From assembly GCA_015057625.1 (NCBI GenBank), contig SVDZ01000001.1, positions 306,921 to 370,920 of the forward strand: 64,000 bases of DNA, given 5' to 3'. The notes under the pieces were generated by a model that was given only the letters and a program-made list of their open reading frames with translations, ran no database searches and was not told the origin of the DNA. The position numbers and the translations under genes were made by a program. Position 1 is the stretch's first letter. Every line of letters starts with the position of its first letter. This document shows, piece by piece, positions 27,565 through 36,427 of the stretch. Source of the stretch: Lachnospiraceae bacterium (GTDB taxonomy: Bacteria > Bacillota > Clostridia > Lachnospirales > Lachnospiraceae).

Positions 27565-28266
27565 TTATCTGTCCGTTATATTCTCCGCAAATTTTTCAGC
27601 CATCTCAACTGTCGCATCCTTACCTTCGATTATGATGTCTATATAATAGTTACTTCCTTTATATTCAGCGATAACCTTGTCCTCATATGAGCTTATTACT
27701 ATCTTTCGTCCTGCCACCTCTTTTTCTACTGTCTCTTTTGGTGTCATTTCCTCCGGCTCATATTTTGTCAGTAAATCCTGCTTGAAAGTCACTTTTGAAT
27801 CATCTGACTCAAATTCCTGAATCCATAAATAGTTATCATCTTTAATTATTTGCATCGGTCCTTCTTTATAGCCATCCGGTACAGCAAGTCTGTATTTTGG
27901 CATATTAATAATATTTGGTTTTTTAGGCGAGGTATAATTATCCCAAGGATTAGAGTCCCCATCCGGTAATGTCCCATTAACTTTTTCGAACAGCGATCCA
28001 ATCTTTGGTCCTAACATTCCTAAATATATTGGTGTACTGAATACTACAATTAAACACGCCGCAATTGCAATTCTGCTTGCATACATTGTAAAGTGCCCTA
28101 TCCAAATATTTTTACCATAATGATTATTCCACTTAATAAGTTTTTTCATTTTTTTCTCAAATGGTTCAGAAAAAATGTGTCCTTTGACATTTTCAGGGAT
28201 CTGCTCCATATAAATGGAGTTATAACGTAAAACTGCTTCTTCTAAAATTTTATCATCAAGCTCCAT
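27565..28266 (-). CDS. Anti-sigma factor-like protein with DUF4367 domain (paralogue 1)
   Basis: A 233-residue protein with a cytoplasmic N-terminal region (about 1-70, rich in charged residues), one membrane helix (about 73-97) and an outside DUF4367-like domain (about 120-233). It begins four bases after the ECF sigma gene ends, and its ribosome binding site lies in the sigma gene's last codons. This is the usual sigma/anti-sigma arrangement. It probably holds the sigma factor inactive until an envelope signal arrives. Paralogues 2 and 3, which follow it, lack its cytoplasmic part. Confidence 0.78.
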   Translation of the reverse strand: MELDDKILEEAVLRYNSIYMEQIPENVKGHIFSEPFEKKMKKLIKWNNHYGKNIWIGHFTMYASRIAIAACLIVVFSTPIYLGMLGPKIGSLFEKVNGTLPDGDSNPWDNYTSPKKPNIINMPKYRLAVPDGYKEGPMQIIKDDNYLWIQEFESDDSKVTFKQDLLTKYEPEEMTPKETVEKEVAGRKIVISSYEDKVIAEYKGSNYYIDIIIEGKDATVEMAEKFAENITDR

Positions 28267-28270
28267 TTCA

Positions 28271-28783
28271 TCACTCCTCCATCATTTTTTCTAACATCTT
28301 TTTTGCTCTGAAAAGCTTCTGTCTGATATTTACCTCTGTGAGTCCTGTTATCTCGGAAATCTCCTTTCCCGAATAGCCAAACACATATTTTAGCTGCATC
28401 AAAGATGACATTTCTCCCGGCAACATATCGATAAGTTTCACCACATCATTAACTATATTCGATGAACTGTTGCCGCTGACATTTTCCAATGCCTCATCAC
28501 TGACAACAGCGTATTTGCTATTTTTATCAGCAATTCTGCAAGCTTCTCTCTTCACTATTACGGCTACAAAATTCTTGGTCTCAGAGCTATCTACATCTCC
28601 GATTTTATCCATATTCTTTGCAATTCTTATAAGTGCTTCCTGAACAGCATCTTCTGCATCATGCTCACTGTTTAGCATCTGACTAGCTATGTAATATAGT
28701 AAATTTCGATACTTGTAATACAACTTTTCAAATTTACTTTTTTCCTCTTCCCCCTCAATTAAAGATAAATATAGCGCTATCAT
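28271..28783 (-). CDS. ECF-type RNA polymerase sigma factor
   Basis: A 170-residue sigma-70 family protein containing only regions 2 and 4. Region 2 (about 18-85) includes NLLYYIASQML and DAEDAVQEALIRI; region 4 (about 112-165) includes GYSGKEISEITGL and VNIRQKLFRAKKML. Such factors switch on small regulons in response to envelope or stress signals. It is followed by its presumed anti-sigma partner. A possible self-recognised promoter lies about 50-80 bases upstream. AAAGGA precedes the start. Confidence 0.88.
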   Translation of the reverse strand: MIALYLSLIEGEEEKSKFEKLYYKYRNLLYYIASQMLNSEHDAEDAVQEALIRIAKNMDKIGDVDSSETKNFVAVIVKREACRIADKNSKYAVVSDEALENVSGNSSSNIVNDVVKLIDMLPGEMSSLMQLKYVFGYSGKEISEITGLTEVNIRQKLFRAKKMLEKMMEE

Positions 28784-28835
28784 TTTTATCCTTTCTTCCG
28801 TACAGACATATTTTTTTATGTCTCATATATATAAA

Positions 28836-28860
28836 CCCGACTTTTTTACAATATGTTACA
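28836..28860 (-). promoter_or_regulatory. Possible ECF-type promoter of the sigma operon
   Basis: Minus-strand TGTAAC (28855-28860) and GTCGGG (28836-28841) with ECF-like spacing. The AAC core and CG pair fit the usual ECF pattern, suggesting autoregulation. Unproven. Confidence 0.4.
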
Positions 28861-28937
28861 CTTTAAAAAAATTTTTTCAACTTTATTTTTGCTCACCACT
28901 TATAGAAGTGGGTGTCTTATCCGACTGAGATAAAAAT

Positions 28938-29001
28938 AGTGCCCGCTACATATGATTTGTTCCCTGAATCCCGGGTCCATAATTATATTGAAGCAGGCAC
29001 T
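28938..29001 (-). terminator. Terminator downstream of the lipoprotein gene
   Basis: AGTGCCTGCT/AGCGGGCACT arms enclose a large loop; on the minus strand ATTTTTATC follows. Confidence 0.65.
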
Positions 29002-29043
29002 TTTCTTTTCGACTCTCTTACGAGTCTTATTGCGAAATCTAAG

Positions 29044-29556
29044 TTACTTTTCAAACATTTTTAAAAAAGCACTCTTAACATTATCAGCATTATTGCAGAT
29101 AATTAGTGCAATATATTGTTCCTTTTCAACTATCTTTGCCGTATCTACCCTTGGAACTTCCGATGGTTCGTACTGCTCAAATGTGTTGTGGCGTTTCTTA
29201 AGATGTTCCTCCAGGCTCGCCTTTGCCCCCGCCATATCCGACTTTGACTTTAACTCAATAACTGCTATTTCATCTGCTTTTCCCTCTGACGAGTATAGAA
29301 GGAAATAATCAGACACCTTGCTGTAATCGAGTCTAGACAAATATTTAAACGAACTCTCTCCTTCTGCTTTCTTAGAATTCATTATTTCCATCTGTGGAAG
29401 AGACGAATCCGCCTCAAGCATATCCTTTTGCATTTTTTCCATATCAACTCTTGCCAAATTGCTCTGGTTATTGTTGCATCCGGTTACTCCCAAAGCAATA
29501 AACATAGCAAGCAAAGCTGCGGTAAATTTAACCACTATTTTTCTATTTATTTTCAT
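29044..29556 (-). CDS. Predicted lipoprotein, DUF4358-like
   Basis: The 170-residue product has a signal peptide ending in the lipobox LGVTGC, so it is probably lipid-anchored on the outer face of the membrane. The remaining domain (KADEIAVIELKSKSDMAGAKASLEEHLKKR and onward, residues about 95-160; first residues EIAVIELK) resembles DUF4358 proteins of Clostridia, whose function is unknown. The ATG at 29556 is chosen because AAGGTGAT lies before it and a proper signal peptide starts there; an upstream GTG does neither. It is probably co-transcribed with the transglutaminase-like gene 43 bp upstream. Confidence 0.7.
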   Translation of the reverse strand: MKINRKIVVKFTAALLAMFIALGVTGCNNNQSNLARVDMEKMQKDMLEADSSLPQMEIMNSKKAEGESSFKYLSRLDYSKVSDYFLLYSSEGKADEIAVIELKSKSDMAGAKASLEEHLKKRHNTFEQYEPSEVPRVDTAKIVEKEQYIALIICNNADNVKSAFLKMFEK

Positions 29557-29599
29557 AACATCACCTTTTGGTATTTGATTTCTCTTTTTCACTTATCCG

Positions 29600-31009
29600 T
29601 CATCCGGCTTCTTTGTAGCTTTCTTCTTTGTTGCTATCATCTATATAATCTTCGCCATTATCTTCTTCATAATTGTCATTTATATACACTGTAAGCGTAT
29701 CTCCAAAAGCTTCATCAAAGGCTTTTTGAAGTTTTTTCCTTTGGTCATCTGTGAGAGAATCCACTGCTGCATCTGCATTTTTAATCAAATTAATCCAATA
29801 AAGGTATCCGCCGTTTTCCTCATCACTAATCCATGCGCGATTATTGATATAATACGGAACCTTATCTGCGATTGATAGCGCATCATCTAAGCTTGCCATA
29901 ATAACATTAATGATATTTTCTGTTTCATCATCAATTTTTCCGTTATATCTGATACAGTAAGATGTAACACCGCTATCAATATTCTTTTTAAGAATTGCAG
30001 GGATTTCGTATGGACTATTCACTTCCTCTATGTTCTGACAAGCCATATTGTACTGCAGCGAATCTGCCGCAGGGAAGAATGCTGTATCCCACTCCTGATC
30101 CACACAACGCATCGAATCCGACATATTAAAATGACTGTAATCTTTCGTCTCAGTATCTGCATATACGTCCGTGTGATACCAATGACCTTCAATTTTGACC
30201 AAATCCCATGAGTGGTAGCAGTCCAAATTATGTACTACCATACAATCGATTCCCAACATATTCATAAATAATCTGAAGGTGGTTGCATATCCTACGCAAA
30301 CCGCTTTTTTGTATTTGATAGTTCCTAAAGGATTATCACTTTCCTTACTGTTAGTTGGAATTACCGTGAGCATTCCTTTGTCTCCGCCAATATTTTTGAC
30401 CATCCAATCATAGATGGCCTTCTCCTTCTCATAATCAGTCATCTTATCATTTGTTTCTGATTTAATAACTTCCGCCGCGAGAGAATAAATTTCCTTGTCT
30501 CTATCACTTAGTCCCTTATCACTTCCACTCTTGTATGCATCGGAAATGTTTGATGTATCTTTGATGACATATCTGTCTGAAATAATTACATCATTTTCTT
30601 TTGTTTCGTCAAGTTTATCATTTTGCTGACTTTCGATATACCTATTAACTATGCTGAAAGTTTTAATAGAGAAAATCATAGCAATAAGAACACACAAAGA
30701 TAATACAACTCCTGCACCTGCAAGAACATAAATATTTAATATGGATTTGTATTCTCCATATTTTTTCACTATGCTATCCACAGTTTCTGATTTTGTGCTT
30801 TTATCTGTTCCTTCTGATTTTACATTTTTACCTGCAGTATCTGATTTCTTAATTTCATCTGCAATGTCATTGATGCTTTCTAAGTTATCTTTATATTCCT
30901 CTTTAACTTCATTTTTGATATTTTGGGAAGTCTTTTGATTTATATTATTATTTTGAGTATTTTTGTTTTGAGTCTTTTTCTTTTTATTCGTTTTTTTACT
31001 TTTTGCCAT
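29600..31009 (-). CDS. Membrane protein with transglutaminase-like domain
   Basis: A 469-residue protein. Its first 25 residues are Lys/Asn/Gln/Thr-rich, and a membrane helix lies at about 93-120. The outside region contains a transglutaminase-like (papain-fold) core with the expected triad: Cys in AVCVGYATTF, His in CYHSWDLV and Asp in WYHTDVYAD. Such domains in bacteria act as proteases, peptide cross-linkers or cell-wall peptide enzymes; the substrate here is unknown. A weak AGGTAAGA site precedes the ATG. It is divergent from the YtrA-type operon and lies upstream of the lipoprotein gene. The proximity of a serpin and an ECF system suggests an envelope theme. Confidence 0.8.
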   Translation of the reverse strand: MAKSKKTNKKKKTQNKNTQNNNINQKTSQNIKNEVKEEYKDNLESINDIADEIKKSDTAGKNVKSEGTDKSTKSETVDSIVKKYGEYKSILNIYVLAGAGVVLSLCVLIAMIFSIKTFSIVNRYIESQQNDKLDETKENDVIISDRYVIKDTSNISDAYKSGSDKGLSDRDKEIYSLAAEVIKSETNDKMTDYEKEKAIYDWMVKNIGGDKGMLTVIPTNSKESDNPLGTIKYKKAVCVGYATTFRLFMNMLGIDCMVVHNLDCYHSWDLVKIEGHWYHTDVYADTETKDYSHFNMSDSMRCVDQEWDTAFFPAADSLQYNMACQNIEEVNSPYEIPAILKKNIDSGVTSYCIRYNGKIDDETENIINVIMASLDDALSIADKVPYYINNRAWISDEENGGYLYWINLIKNADAAVDSLTDDQRKKLQKAFDEAFGDTLTVYINDNYEEDNGEDYIDDSNKEESYKEAG

Positions 31010-31113
31010 ACTTCTTACCTACTTTCCGAACAAAATACTGTAAGTCAATTATACTACAAAATGGGATTATTAGGCTAATTTTCAGCTATTTTCCGATTAA
31101 ATTTTACCTTTTG

Positions 31114-31144
31114 AAAATTGTATGGCACAAAATAATACAATTTT
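31114..31144. promoter_or_regulatory. YtrA/GntR operator 1
   Basis: AAAATTGTAT-N11-ATACAATTTT, a perfect dyad lying between the divergent genes. Its spacing equals that of operator 2. Confidence 0.75.
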
Positions 31145-31186
31145 TTCAAAATCTATTGACTTTTTGTATTAATATGTTTACCATAC

Positions 31187-31211
31187 ATTGTATGGTACCA
31201 AGTAATACAAT
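31187..31211. promoter_or_regulatory. YtrA/GntR operator 2
   Basis: ATTGTAT-N11-ATACAAT, the same half-sites as operator 1, 24 bases before the regulator's start codon. A TTGACT -35-like box (about 31158) lies between the two sites, so binding would repress the operon. Confidence 0.75.
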
Positions 31212-31234
31212 TTTGTTAAAAAGGAGATTTACTT

Positions 31235-31603
31235 ATGCTTACAGTTAATTTCCAATCAAGAACTCCCGTATATATCCAGCTTTACGAAAATTTCATTCGT
31301 ATGGTTTCAGTGGGAGCAATTAAACCTCATGACAAACTTCCACCGGTTAGAACATTGGCTTCTAACCTTGGCATTAATCCAAGCACTGTGCAAAAAGCAT
31401 ACAAAATGCTGGAAGAAGAAGGTTATATTTACTCAACTGTGGGAAGCGGAAGTTTTGTTTCTGATAAGTTAGATAATAACGAAGCCGCAAAACAACTTGC
31501 GCGCAAAGAACTTGATGAAGCTTTGTCGAAAGCTTATAAAAACGGACTCTCTAAAGAGGAGATGCACCAAATGGTAGATAATATAGAAAGGGTGGAAAAC
31601 TAA
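31235..31603 (+). CDS. GntR-family repressor, YtrA subfamily
   Basis: A 122-residue regulator with an N-terminal GntR winged helix (residues 10-75: PVYIQLYENFIR, KLPPVRTLASNLGINPSTVQKAY) and a short C-terminal helical tail, the length and layout of YtrA-type repressors. These repress the ABC transporter operon they head and respond to envelope-active compounds in Bacillus. AAAGGAG lies before the ATG. Two identical dyads upstream are its probable operators. The next gene begins one base after the stop codon. Confidence 0.9.
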   Translation: MLTVNFQSRTPVYIQLYENFIRMVSVGAIKPHDKLPPVRTLASNLGINPSTVQKAYKMLEEEGYIYSTVGSGSFVSDKLDNNEAAKQLARKELDEALSKAYKNGLSKEEMHQMVDNIERVEN

Positions 31604-31604
31604 T

Positions 31605-32489
31605 ATGATTGAAATAAAAAATCTAACAAAAAAGTTCGATGATACAGTTGCCCTTAATAATCTGAATTGCAAAATCAATCCGGGCACAATTATGGGACTC
31701 ACCGGAAGTAACGGAAGTGGAAAAAGTACTCTTCTTCGAACACTTTCAGGTGTATATGCGCCGGACGGAGGAGAAATCCTTATTGATGAAATAAATGCAT
31801 TTGATGATGCCAAAATAAAAGAACAATGTTTTTTCATCTCAGATTTTCCATTTTTCTTTAATGACAGCACTTTAGATAAAATGGCATCCCTGTATCGTGG
31901 CATGTACGCTGGATGGGACGAAGAACACTACAAAGAATTATGTTCTTTATTTCATTTAGATAGTAACAAAAAAATTATACTTATGAGCAAGGGAATGCAG
32001 AGACAAGCCTCTCTTATTCTTGCTTTCTCAACAAGGCCAAAATATCTTTTCCTGGATGAGATATTTGACGGACTTGATCCTGTTATCAGAAAAACTCTCA
32101 AAACATTACTGATCAGTGAGGTTTCCGATAACAACTTAACTTGCATAATTGCCTCTCACAATTTGAGAGAAATTGATGATATCTGCAATAATATCATTCT
32201 TCTTCATCAGGGTAATGTTGTTGACTCTGATGATACAGACAACATCAAGAACCGCATTCACAAAATACAAATTGCCTTTAACGAAACACCGGGAGAGGAT
32301 ATTTTTGAAGGACTTGATGTTCAGATTTTAAACCATCTGGGTAATTATTTCTCTTTGATGATAAAGGGTGATGAAGACGTAATTTTAGATAAATTAAACA
32401 GCCTCAATCCTGCATTTATAGAAGTATTACCTGCCACTCTCGAGGAGGCATTTATCAGTGAAATGGAGGATGTAGGATATGGAAAATAA
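31605..32489 (+). CDS. ABC transporter ATP-binding protein (YtrB-like)
   Basis: A 294-residue ATPase with Walker A GSNGSGKST (about residue 37), a variant signature motif MSKGMQRQ in place of LSGGQ, Walker B YLFLDEIFDGLD and the switch histidine in IIASHN. It would power the membrane protein encoded next, whose start overlaps its end by 11 bases. Substrate unknown; related operons act in cell-envelope stress. It forms a three-gene operon with the GntR regulator. Confidence 0.9.
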   Translation: MIEIKNLTKKFDDTVALNNLNCKINPGTIMGLTGSNGSGKSTLLRTLSGVYAPDGGEILIDEINAFDDAKIKEQCFFISDFPFFFNDSTLDKMASLYRGMYAGWDEEHYKELCSLFHLDSNKKIILMSKGMQRQASLILAFSTRPKYLFLDEIFDGLDPVIRKTLKTLLISEVSDNNLTCIIASHNLREIDDICNNIILLHQGNVVDSDDTDNIKNRIHKIQIAFNETPGEDIFEGLDVQILNHLGNYFSLMIKGDEDVILDKLNSLNPAFIEVLPATLEEAFISEMEDVGYGK

Positions 32490-34311
32490 TAATGTTTTTT
32501 CAGAAAAGCAAAAAAGTATAGCCCTTTGCAAATGGCTCTTAAAAAAATATAAACCTGCAATGATTGCCTACTGGATATTAATGCTATTGGCTTTCCCTTT
32601 TGTTGAATTGTGCGCAATATTACTTAATGCAAAAACTAACTCAGGCTTTGATTTTTCGGCATATTTAGATTATGCGGAAGTTGATTTAATACTAATTCAG
32701 GTATCTGTCACTCCGTTGATTGCTTTTATATTTTCATCTATATTAGCCATATTATGTTTTAGATTTCTCCATAATAAAAGATTAACAGATTTATTTGGCG
32801 GATTACCAATAAGCAAAAAGTCTATGTTTTTAGCCTGCTATTTTTCTGCTGCTGTCATGAGCATTGTCCCTGTTATTGGAAGCGGAATAGTCGGTGCTAT
32901 TATTTCATTTAAAATACGTTTTGCCTTGGCAATTCTGCTATCCACACTCAAGTTCTCACTGGTAACACTTGGAAATGTAAGCCTCATCGCATTTATATCA
33001 ATATGCTGCGGTTTAACATTGGATACTATAATTTCACATCTCATTTTATGTATAGTGTATCCTTTGTTTATTTTTATTACATTATACTTTCCATCCACGA
33101 TAATTCCCGGAATGGATATGCACCAGCTTCCGTATAATCTGTATACTTTATTATGCCCACTAGGCGCATATTATACCGGATCAGAGGCAAGTGATTTATT
33201 CCTTGACCACACCGTTATTTTCATAATCTGGTGGAGTGCTTTAAGTGTAATATTAACTGTTCTTTCCACTTTATTATATAAGAAAAGAAAAGCTGAAGTG
33301 GCACAGGCAGGTTTTGCATTTAGTATTGTTGAAAAAATAATCAAATTCTTTGCCTGCTTCACAGGTGGATTGTTTGTGGGCTATTTAATAACATTCTTTT
33401 TTGCTGTCATACATTCTTTTGGAATCAGAGGACAATACATTTTTCTGGGAATTGATTTCATTCTCGGTGCATTACTTGTACACTTTTTAATTCATCTGAT
33501 TTTCCACAAAGGACTTGAAGGATTTAAAGCAAGCTTAAAGGAATGTGCAATTGTTGTTGTCGTTGGCTTTGCTTATATTATAATTGCCGGTTCAGGATTA
33601 TTTGGTTATGTATCTCAGGTGCCAAAAGCAGATGATGTAAAAAATATATCCATATCGGAAAAATACCATAAATTTACAGTTAACGGTAAAAATATTGCTG
33701 AAATGAAATATTCAGACAAAGAATCCATAGAGGCCCTTATCTCATTCCACCAGGAAATAGTTAATGATGCCAATTCATATAGTGGATATAATCACTATGG
33801 TTTGTACAACATTTTAAATCCTGCCAATGGATTCTATTATGAAAGTACCTTTATAGATAATTGGTCATTTCCAATTGAAATAAAGTATAAATTAAAAAAC
33901 GGACGCACTATCAAAAGAACATATTACTATACATATGACGATGATATTGATACTGAGCAATTATCAGGTGTATTAGCTAAGCGCGAAAAGCAGGTTTTAT
34001 ATTCAATTCCTAAAGATAATTTGGAAAGTATAGGAATTAATAAAGGTAGAGATGGCGGTTCAGATGACATCGATTTTTATTTTTCATATAATAAGAATGC
34101 AAAAGATAAATTGTACGATGCTTTATTAAAAGACTATACTGAAAACGGCCCATACGACTACAAGAAGAATACTTGTGTTTATACGATTGAATTATATTAT
34201 TCAAATAGTACTAAATATGGGGAAGATAATTATTTCTCATATAAAATTTATATTCCCGATTCTTTCACAAATACCCTTTCATTAATTGGTAAGGCTAGAC
34301 GATCTTTGTAA
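32479..34311 (+). CDS. ABC transporter permease-like membrane protein
   Basis: A 610-residue protein with about ten predicted membrane helices in two groups (roughly residues 30-270 and 290-385), followed by a hydrophilic outside domain of about 220 residues (390-610). It overlaps the ATPase gene, so it is the probable membrane partner. The large C-terminal domain has no motif I recognise. A strong bidirectional terminator follows. Confidence 0.8.
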   Translation: MENNNVFSEKQKSIALCKWLLKKYKPAMIAYWILMLLAFPFVELCAILLNAKTNSGFDFSAYLDYAEVDLILIQVSVTPLIAFIFSSILAILCFRFLHNKRLTDLFGGLPISKKSMFLACYFSAAVMSIVPVIGSGIVGAIISFKIRFALAILLSTLKFSLVTLGNVSLIAFISICCGLTLDTIISHLILCIVYPLFIFITLYFPSTIIPGMDMHQLPYNLYTLLCPLGAYYTGSEASDLFLDHTVIFIIWWSALSVILTVLSTLLYKKRKAEVAQAGFAFSIVEKIIKFFACFTGGLFVGYLITFFFAVIHSFGIRGQYIFLGIDFILGALLVHFLIHLIFHKGLEGFKASLKECAIVVVVGFAYIIIAGSGLFGYVSQVPKADDVKNISISEKYHKFTVNGKNIAEMKYSDKESIEALISFHQEIVNDANSYSGYNHYGLYNILNPANGFYYESTFIDNWSFPIEIKYKLKNGRTIKRTYYYTYDDDIDTEQLSGVLAKREKQVLYSIPKDNLESIGINKGRDGGSDDIDFYFSYNKNAKDKLYDALLKDYTENGPYDYKKNTCVYTIELYYSNSTKYGEDNYFSYKIYIPDSFTNTLSLIGKARRSL

Positions 34312-34330
34312 ATACAATAATAAGTTTATA

Positions 34331-34382
34331 AAAAGAGCGGGAAGCGAACTGATATTTTTCAGTTCCGCTTCTCGCTCTTTTT
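34331..34382. terminator. Bidirectional terminator between convergent genes
   Basis: Long stem AAAAAGAGCG-G-GAAGCG...CCGCTTC-T-CGCTCTTTTT, with A-run before and T-run after. It serves the ABC operon (plus) and the symporter unit (minus). Confidence 0.9.
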
Positions 34383-34425
34383 GTATGAATTAATCATTTT
34401 ATTTCTTTTTTATGCACAAACCACT

Positions 34426-34869
34426 CTAACTCTTTTTATGATTCATCAGATTGAAATCTTTTTCCGGAAAATCTGTGCCGGTGTCATGTTGCATCTTGTA
34501 AATGAAATTTTCAGGGTCCGATTTCATTTTAATAAATGTGTCAAAGGCCATAAGCAACATATACGCACCGTTATTTTTATATTTACTCAAATCCGGACGA
34601 TCTAACAGTGATTTAAAATGATCCACCTGATATACTAAAACGTCCGCCAAAGTATAGCCCTTAATTTCCGCTTTGCAAAGAAAATCGTTGTGGTCCATAT
34701 AATATATAAATTCTTCATAAACATCATCATAAGATATCAGTTTATTCCAAAATCCGGCAAGGAATTCATTGTCCAGCTCTGACATCTGTGCCAAATTCAT
34801 GGCCCAGGTAAAGGCTTTCACCTGTATTTCATCATCCATGTTTAAGTGAATAGATGGTTTTTCGCTCAT
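34426..34869 (-). CDS. Uncharacterised 147-residue protein, symporter partner
   Basis: Not recognised. It is acidic, soluble, rich in aromatic and helical segments, with no signal peptide or membrane helix. Features include MDDEIQVKAFTWAM near the N-terminus and YLLL-like helical stretches (GAYMLLMAFDTFI) near residue 110. It starts 11 bases after the NSS symporter gene, so the two are surely co-transcribed. It may be a cytoplasmic enzyme or modulator tied to the symporter's substrate. AGGAGAA precedes the ATG. Confidence 0.7.
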   Translation of the reverse strand: MSEKPSIHLNMDDEIQVKAFTWAMNLAQMSELDNEFLAGFWNKLISYDDVYEEFIYYMDHNDFLCKAEIKGYTLADVLVYQVDHFKSLLDRPDLSKYKNNGAYMLLMAFDTFIKMKSDPENFIYKMQHDTGTDFPEKDFNLMNHKKS

Positions 34870-34880
34870 AAGAATTTCTC

Positions 34881-36263
34881 CTACAATTTTATAATTCCGA
34901 ATGACTGAAGCAATAATACAAACAACATTATTGGTGCAATATATTTAATCATGAGTTTATATATACGTCTTCTTGCAAACTTATTATCACCCTGAACCAA
35001 TTCGTCAATTACATAATCCGGTTTTACCACCCAGCCAATAAGTATACATGTAAGGAATGCAACCAACGGCATCAGCCAACTGTTACTAATATAGTCCATT
35101 ACATCCAGTATCTGACCTTTGCTACCGTTTGGCAATGTCACTTCAAAGTAAAGTTTATTATATCCAAGACATACTATCACTCCAAGTATAAGCGAATATA
35201 AAGTTGTTATTAAACCACTGACTCTTCTTGAAAGATTAAACTTATCCATAAGACCTGATACAATTGCTTCCATCACGGATACTGAAGATGTGACAGCTGC
35301 AAATATTACTGTAAGGAAGAATACTATTCCTATTACTGTTCCTGCTCCTCCCATCTCAGCGAATACTTTTGGAAGCGACTGAAACATAAGTCCAGGACCT
35401 CCCTTTGACATTCCCTCTCTACCAAAGAATACAAATACGGCTGGTATTATCATAAGACCGGCAAGCATTGCTACTAATGTATCAAAAAACTCAATTCTGT
35501 TAATTGATTTCATAAGGTTCGCATCTTTCTTTGCATAAGAGCCGTAGGCTACCATAATACCCATGGCAACACTTATCGAAAAGAAAAGTTGCCCCATTGC
35601 GTCCGTTAAAATTACCAAAAACTTATCGAAAGTCAACCCTGTAAAATCAGGAATCAAATATACTTTAAGCCCGTCAAGTCCTGTCACTCCATCTTTGCTT
35701 ATTGTAATCGAAAACACTGAGATACCAAGAATTAATACTATAAGAATCGGCATTAAAATCTTACTTACATTTTCAATACCATCATTTACGCCCTTGAGTA
35801 CTACTATTGCTGTGGCAATAAGGAAAATTATAAACCAGACAATAGGCTCAACTTCGCTAGTAATGTATCCTCCAAAGAATCCATCCTCTGCTGCTGTTTT
35901 TCCTGCACCTGATACAAATACCACGAAATATTTCAGTACCCATCCACCAATAGCACAATAATATGGAAGAATAAGAACCGGTACAATCCATGCTAACCAT
36001 CCTAAAAATTTCCATTTTTTATGAACTTTTCCATAAGCTGTAAGTGGTCCCTGAGCAGTTCTTCTACCGATAGCTATTTCTGTGGTAAGAAGTGCGAAAC
36101 CAAAAGTAAGAGCCAATATAATGTAAATTACTAAGAAAAGTCCGCCGCCATCTTTGGCCGCAAGGTAAGGAAATCTCCAGATATTACCAAGCCCAACCGC
36201 GCTTCCGGCCGCTGCCATAATAAAACCGATAGATGAAGTAAAATTATTTCTCTTGTTATCCAT
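34881..36263 (-). CDS. Sodium-dependent NSS-family transporter
   Basis: Neurotransmitter:sodium symporter family (LeuT-like), which imports amino acids or related amines with sodium. The 460-residue protein carries the family signature AAAGSAVGLGNIWRFPYL in helix 1, with the sodium-binding unwound segment, and about 11-12 helices. The start at 36263 (MDNKRNN) fits the family's N-terminus and lies ten bases from a GAGAG site; an ATG three codons upstream is possible. The substrate cannot be named. A terminator for the V-ATPase operon lies just upstream. A sodium V-ATPase next door could supply the gradient it needs. Confidence 0.88.
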   Translation of the reverse strand: MDNKRNNFTSSIGFIMAAAGSAVGLGNIWRFPYLAAKDGGGLFLVIYIILALTFGFALLTTEIAIGRRTAQGPLTAYGKVHKKWKFLGWLAWIVPVLILPYYCAIGGWVLKYFVVFVSGAGKTAAEDGFFGGYITSEVEPIVWFIIFLIATAIVVLKGVNDGIENVSKILMPILIVLILGISVFSITISKDGVTGLDGLKVYLIPDFTGLTFDKFLVILTDAMGQLFFSISVAMGIMVAYGSYAKKDANLMKSINRIEFFDTLVAMLAGLMIIPAVFVFFGREGMSKGGPGLMFQSLPKVFAEMGGAGTVIGIVFFLTVIFAAVTSSVSVMEAIVSGLMDKFNLSRRVSGLITTLYSLILGVIVCLGYNKLYFEVTLPNGSKGQILDVMDYISNSWLMPLVAFLTCILIGWVVKPDYVIDELVQGDNKFARRRIYKLMIKYIAPIMLFVLLLQSFGIIKL

Positions 36264-36392
36264 TTTAAACATTCTCTCTTTCTTATTTTAATGTAAAATG
36301 CACAGTTATCTTTTTCAAAATTCAATGTCAGACAAAATCTGCCATTCTTCCGACACACTATCACATCTCATATATCATACAATTATGATAAA

Positions 36393-36424
36393 AATATGTC
36401 CACCCTTATTATGGTGGACATATT
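36393..36424 (-). terminator. Terminator of the V-ATPase operon
   Basis: Perfect 12-pair stem AATATGTCCACC/GGTGGACATATT, four bases after the last gene, followed by T-rich sequence on the minus strand. Confidence 0.9.
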
Positions 36425-36427
36425 ATA

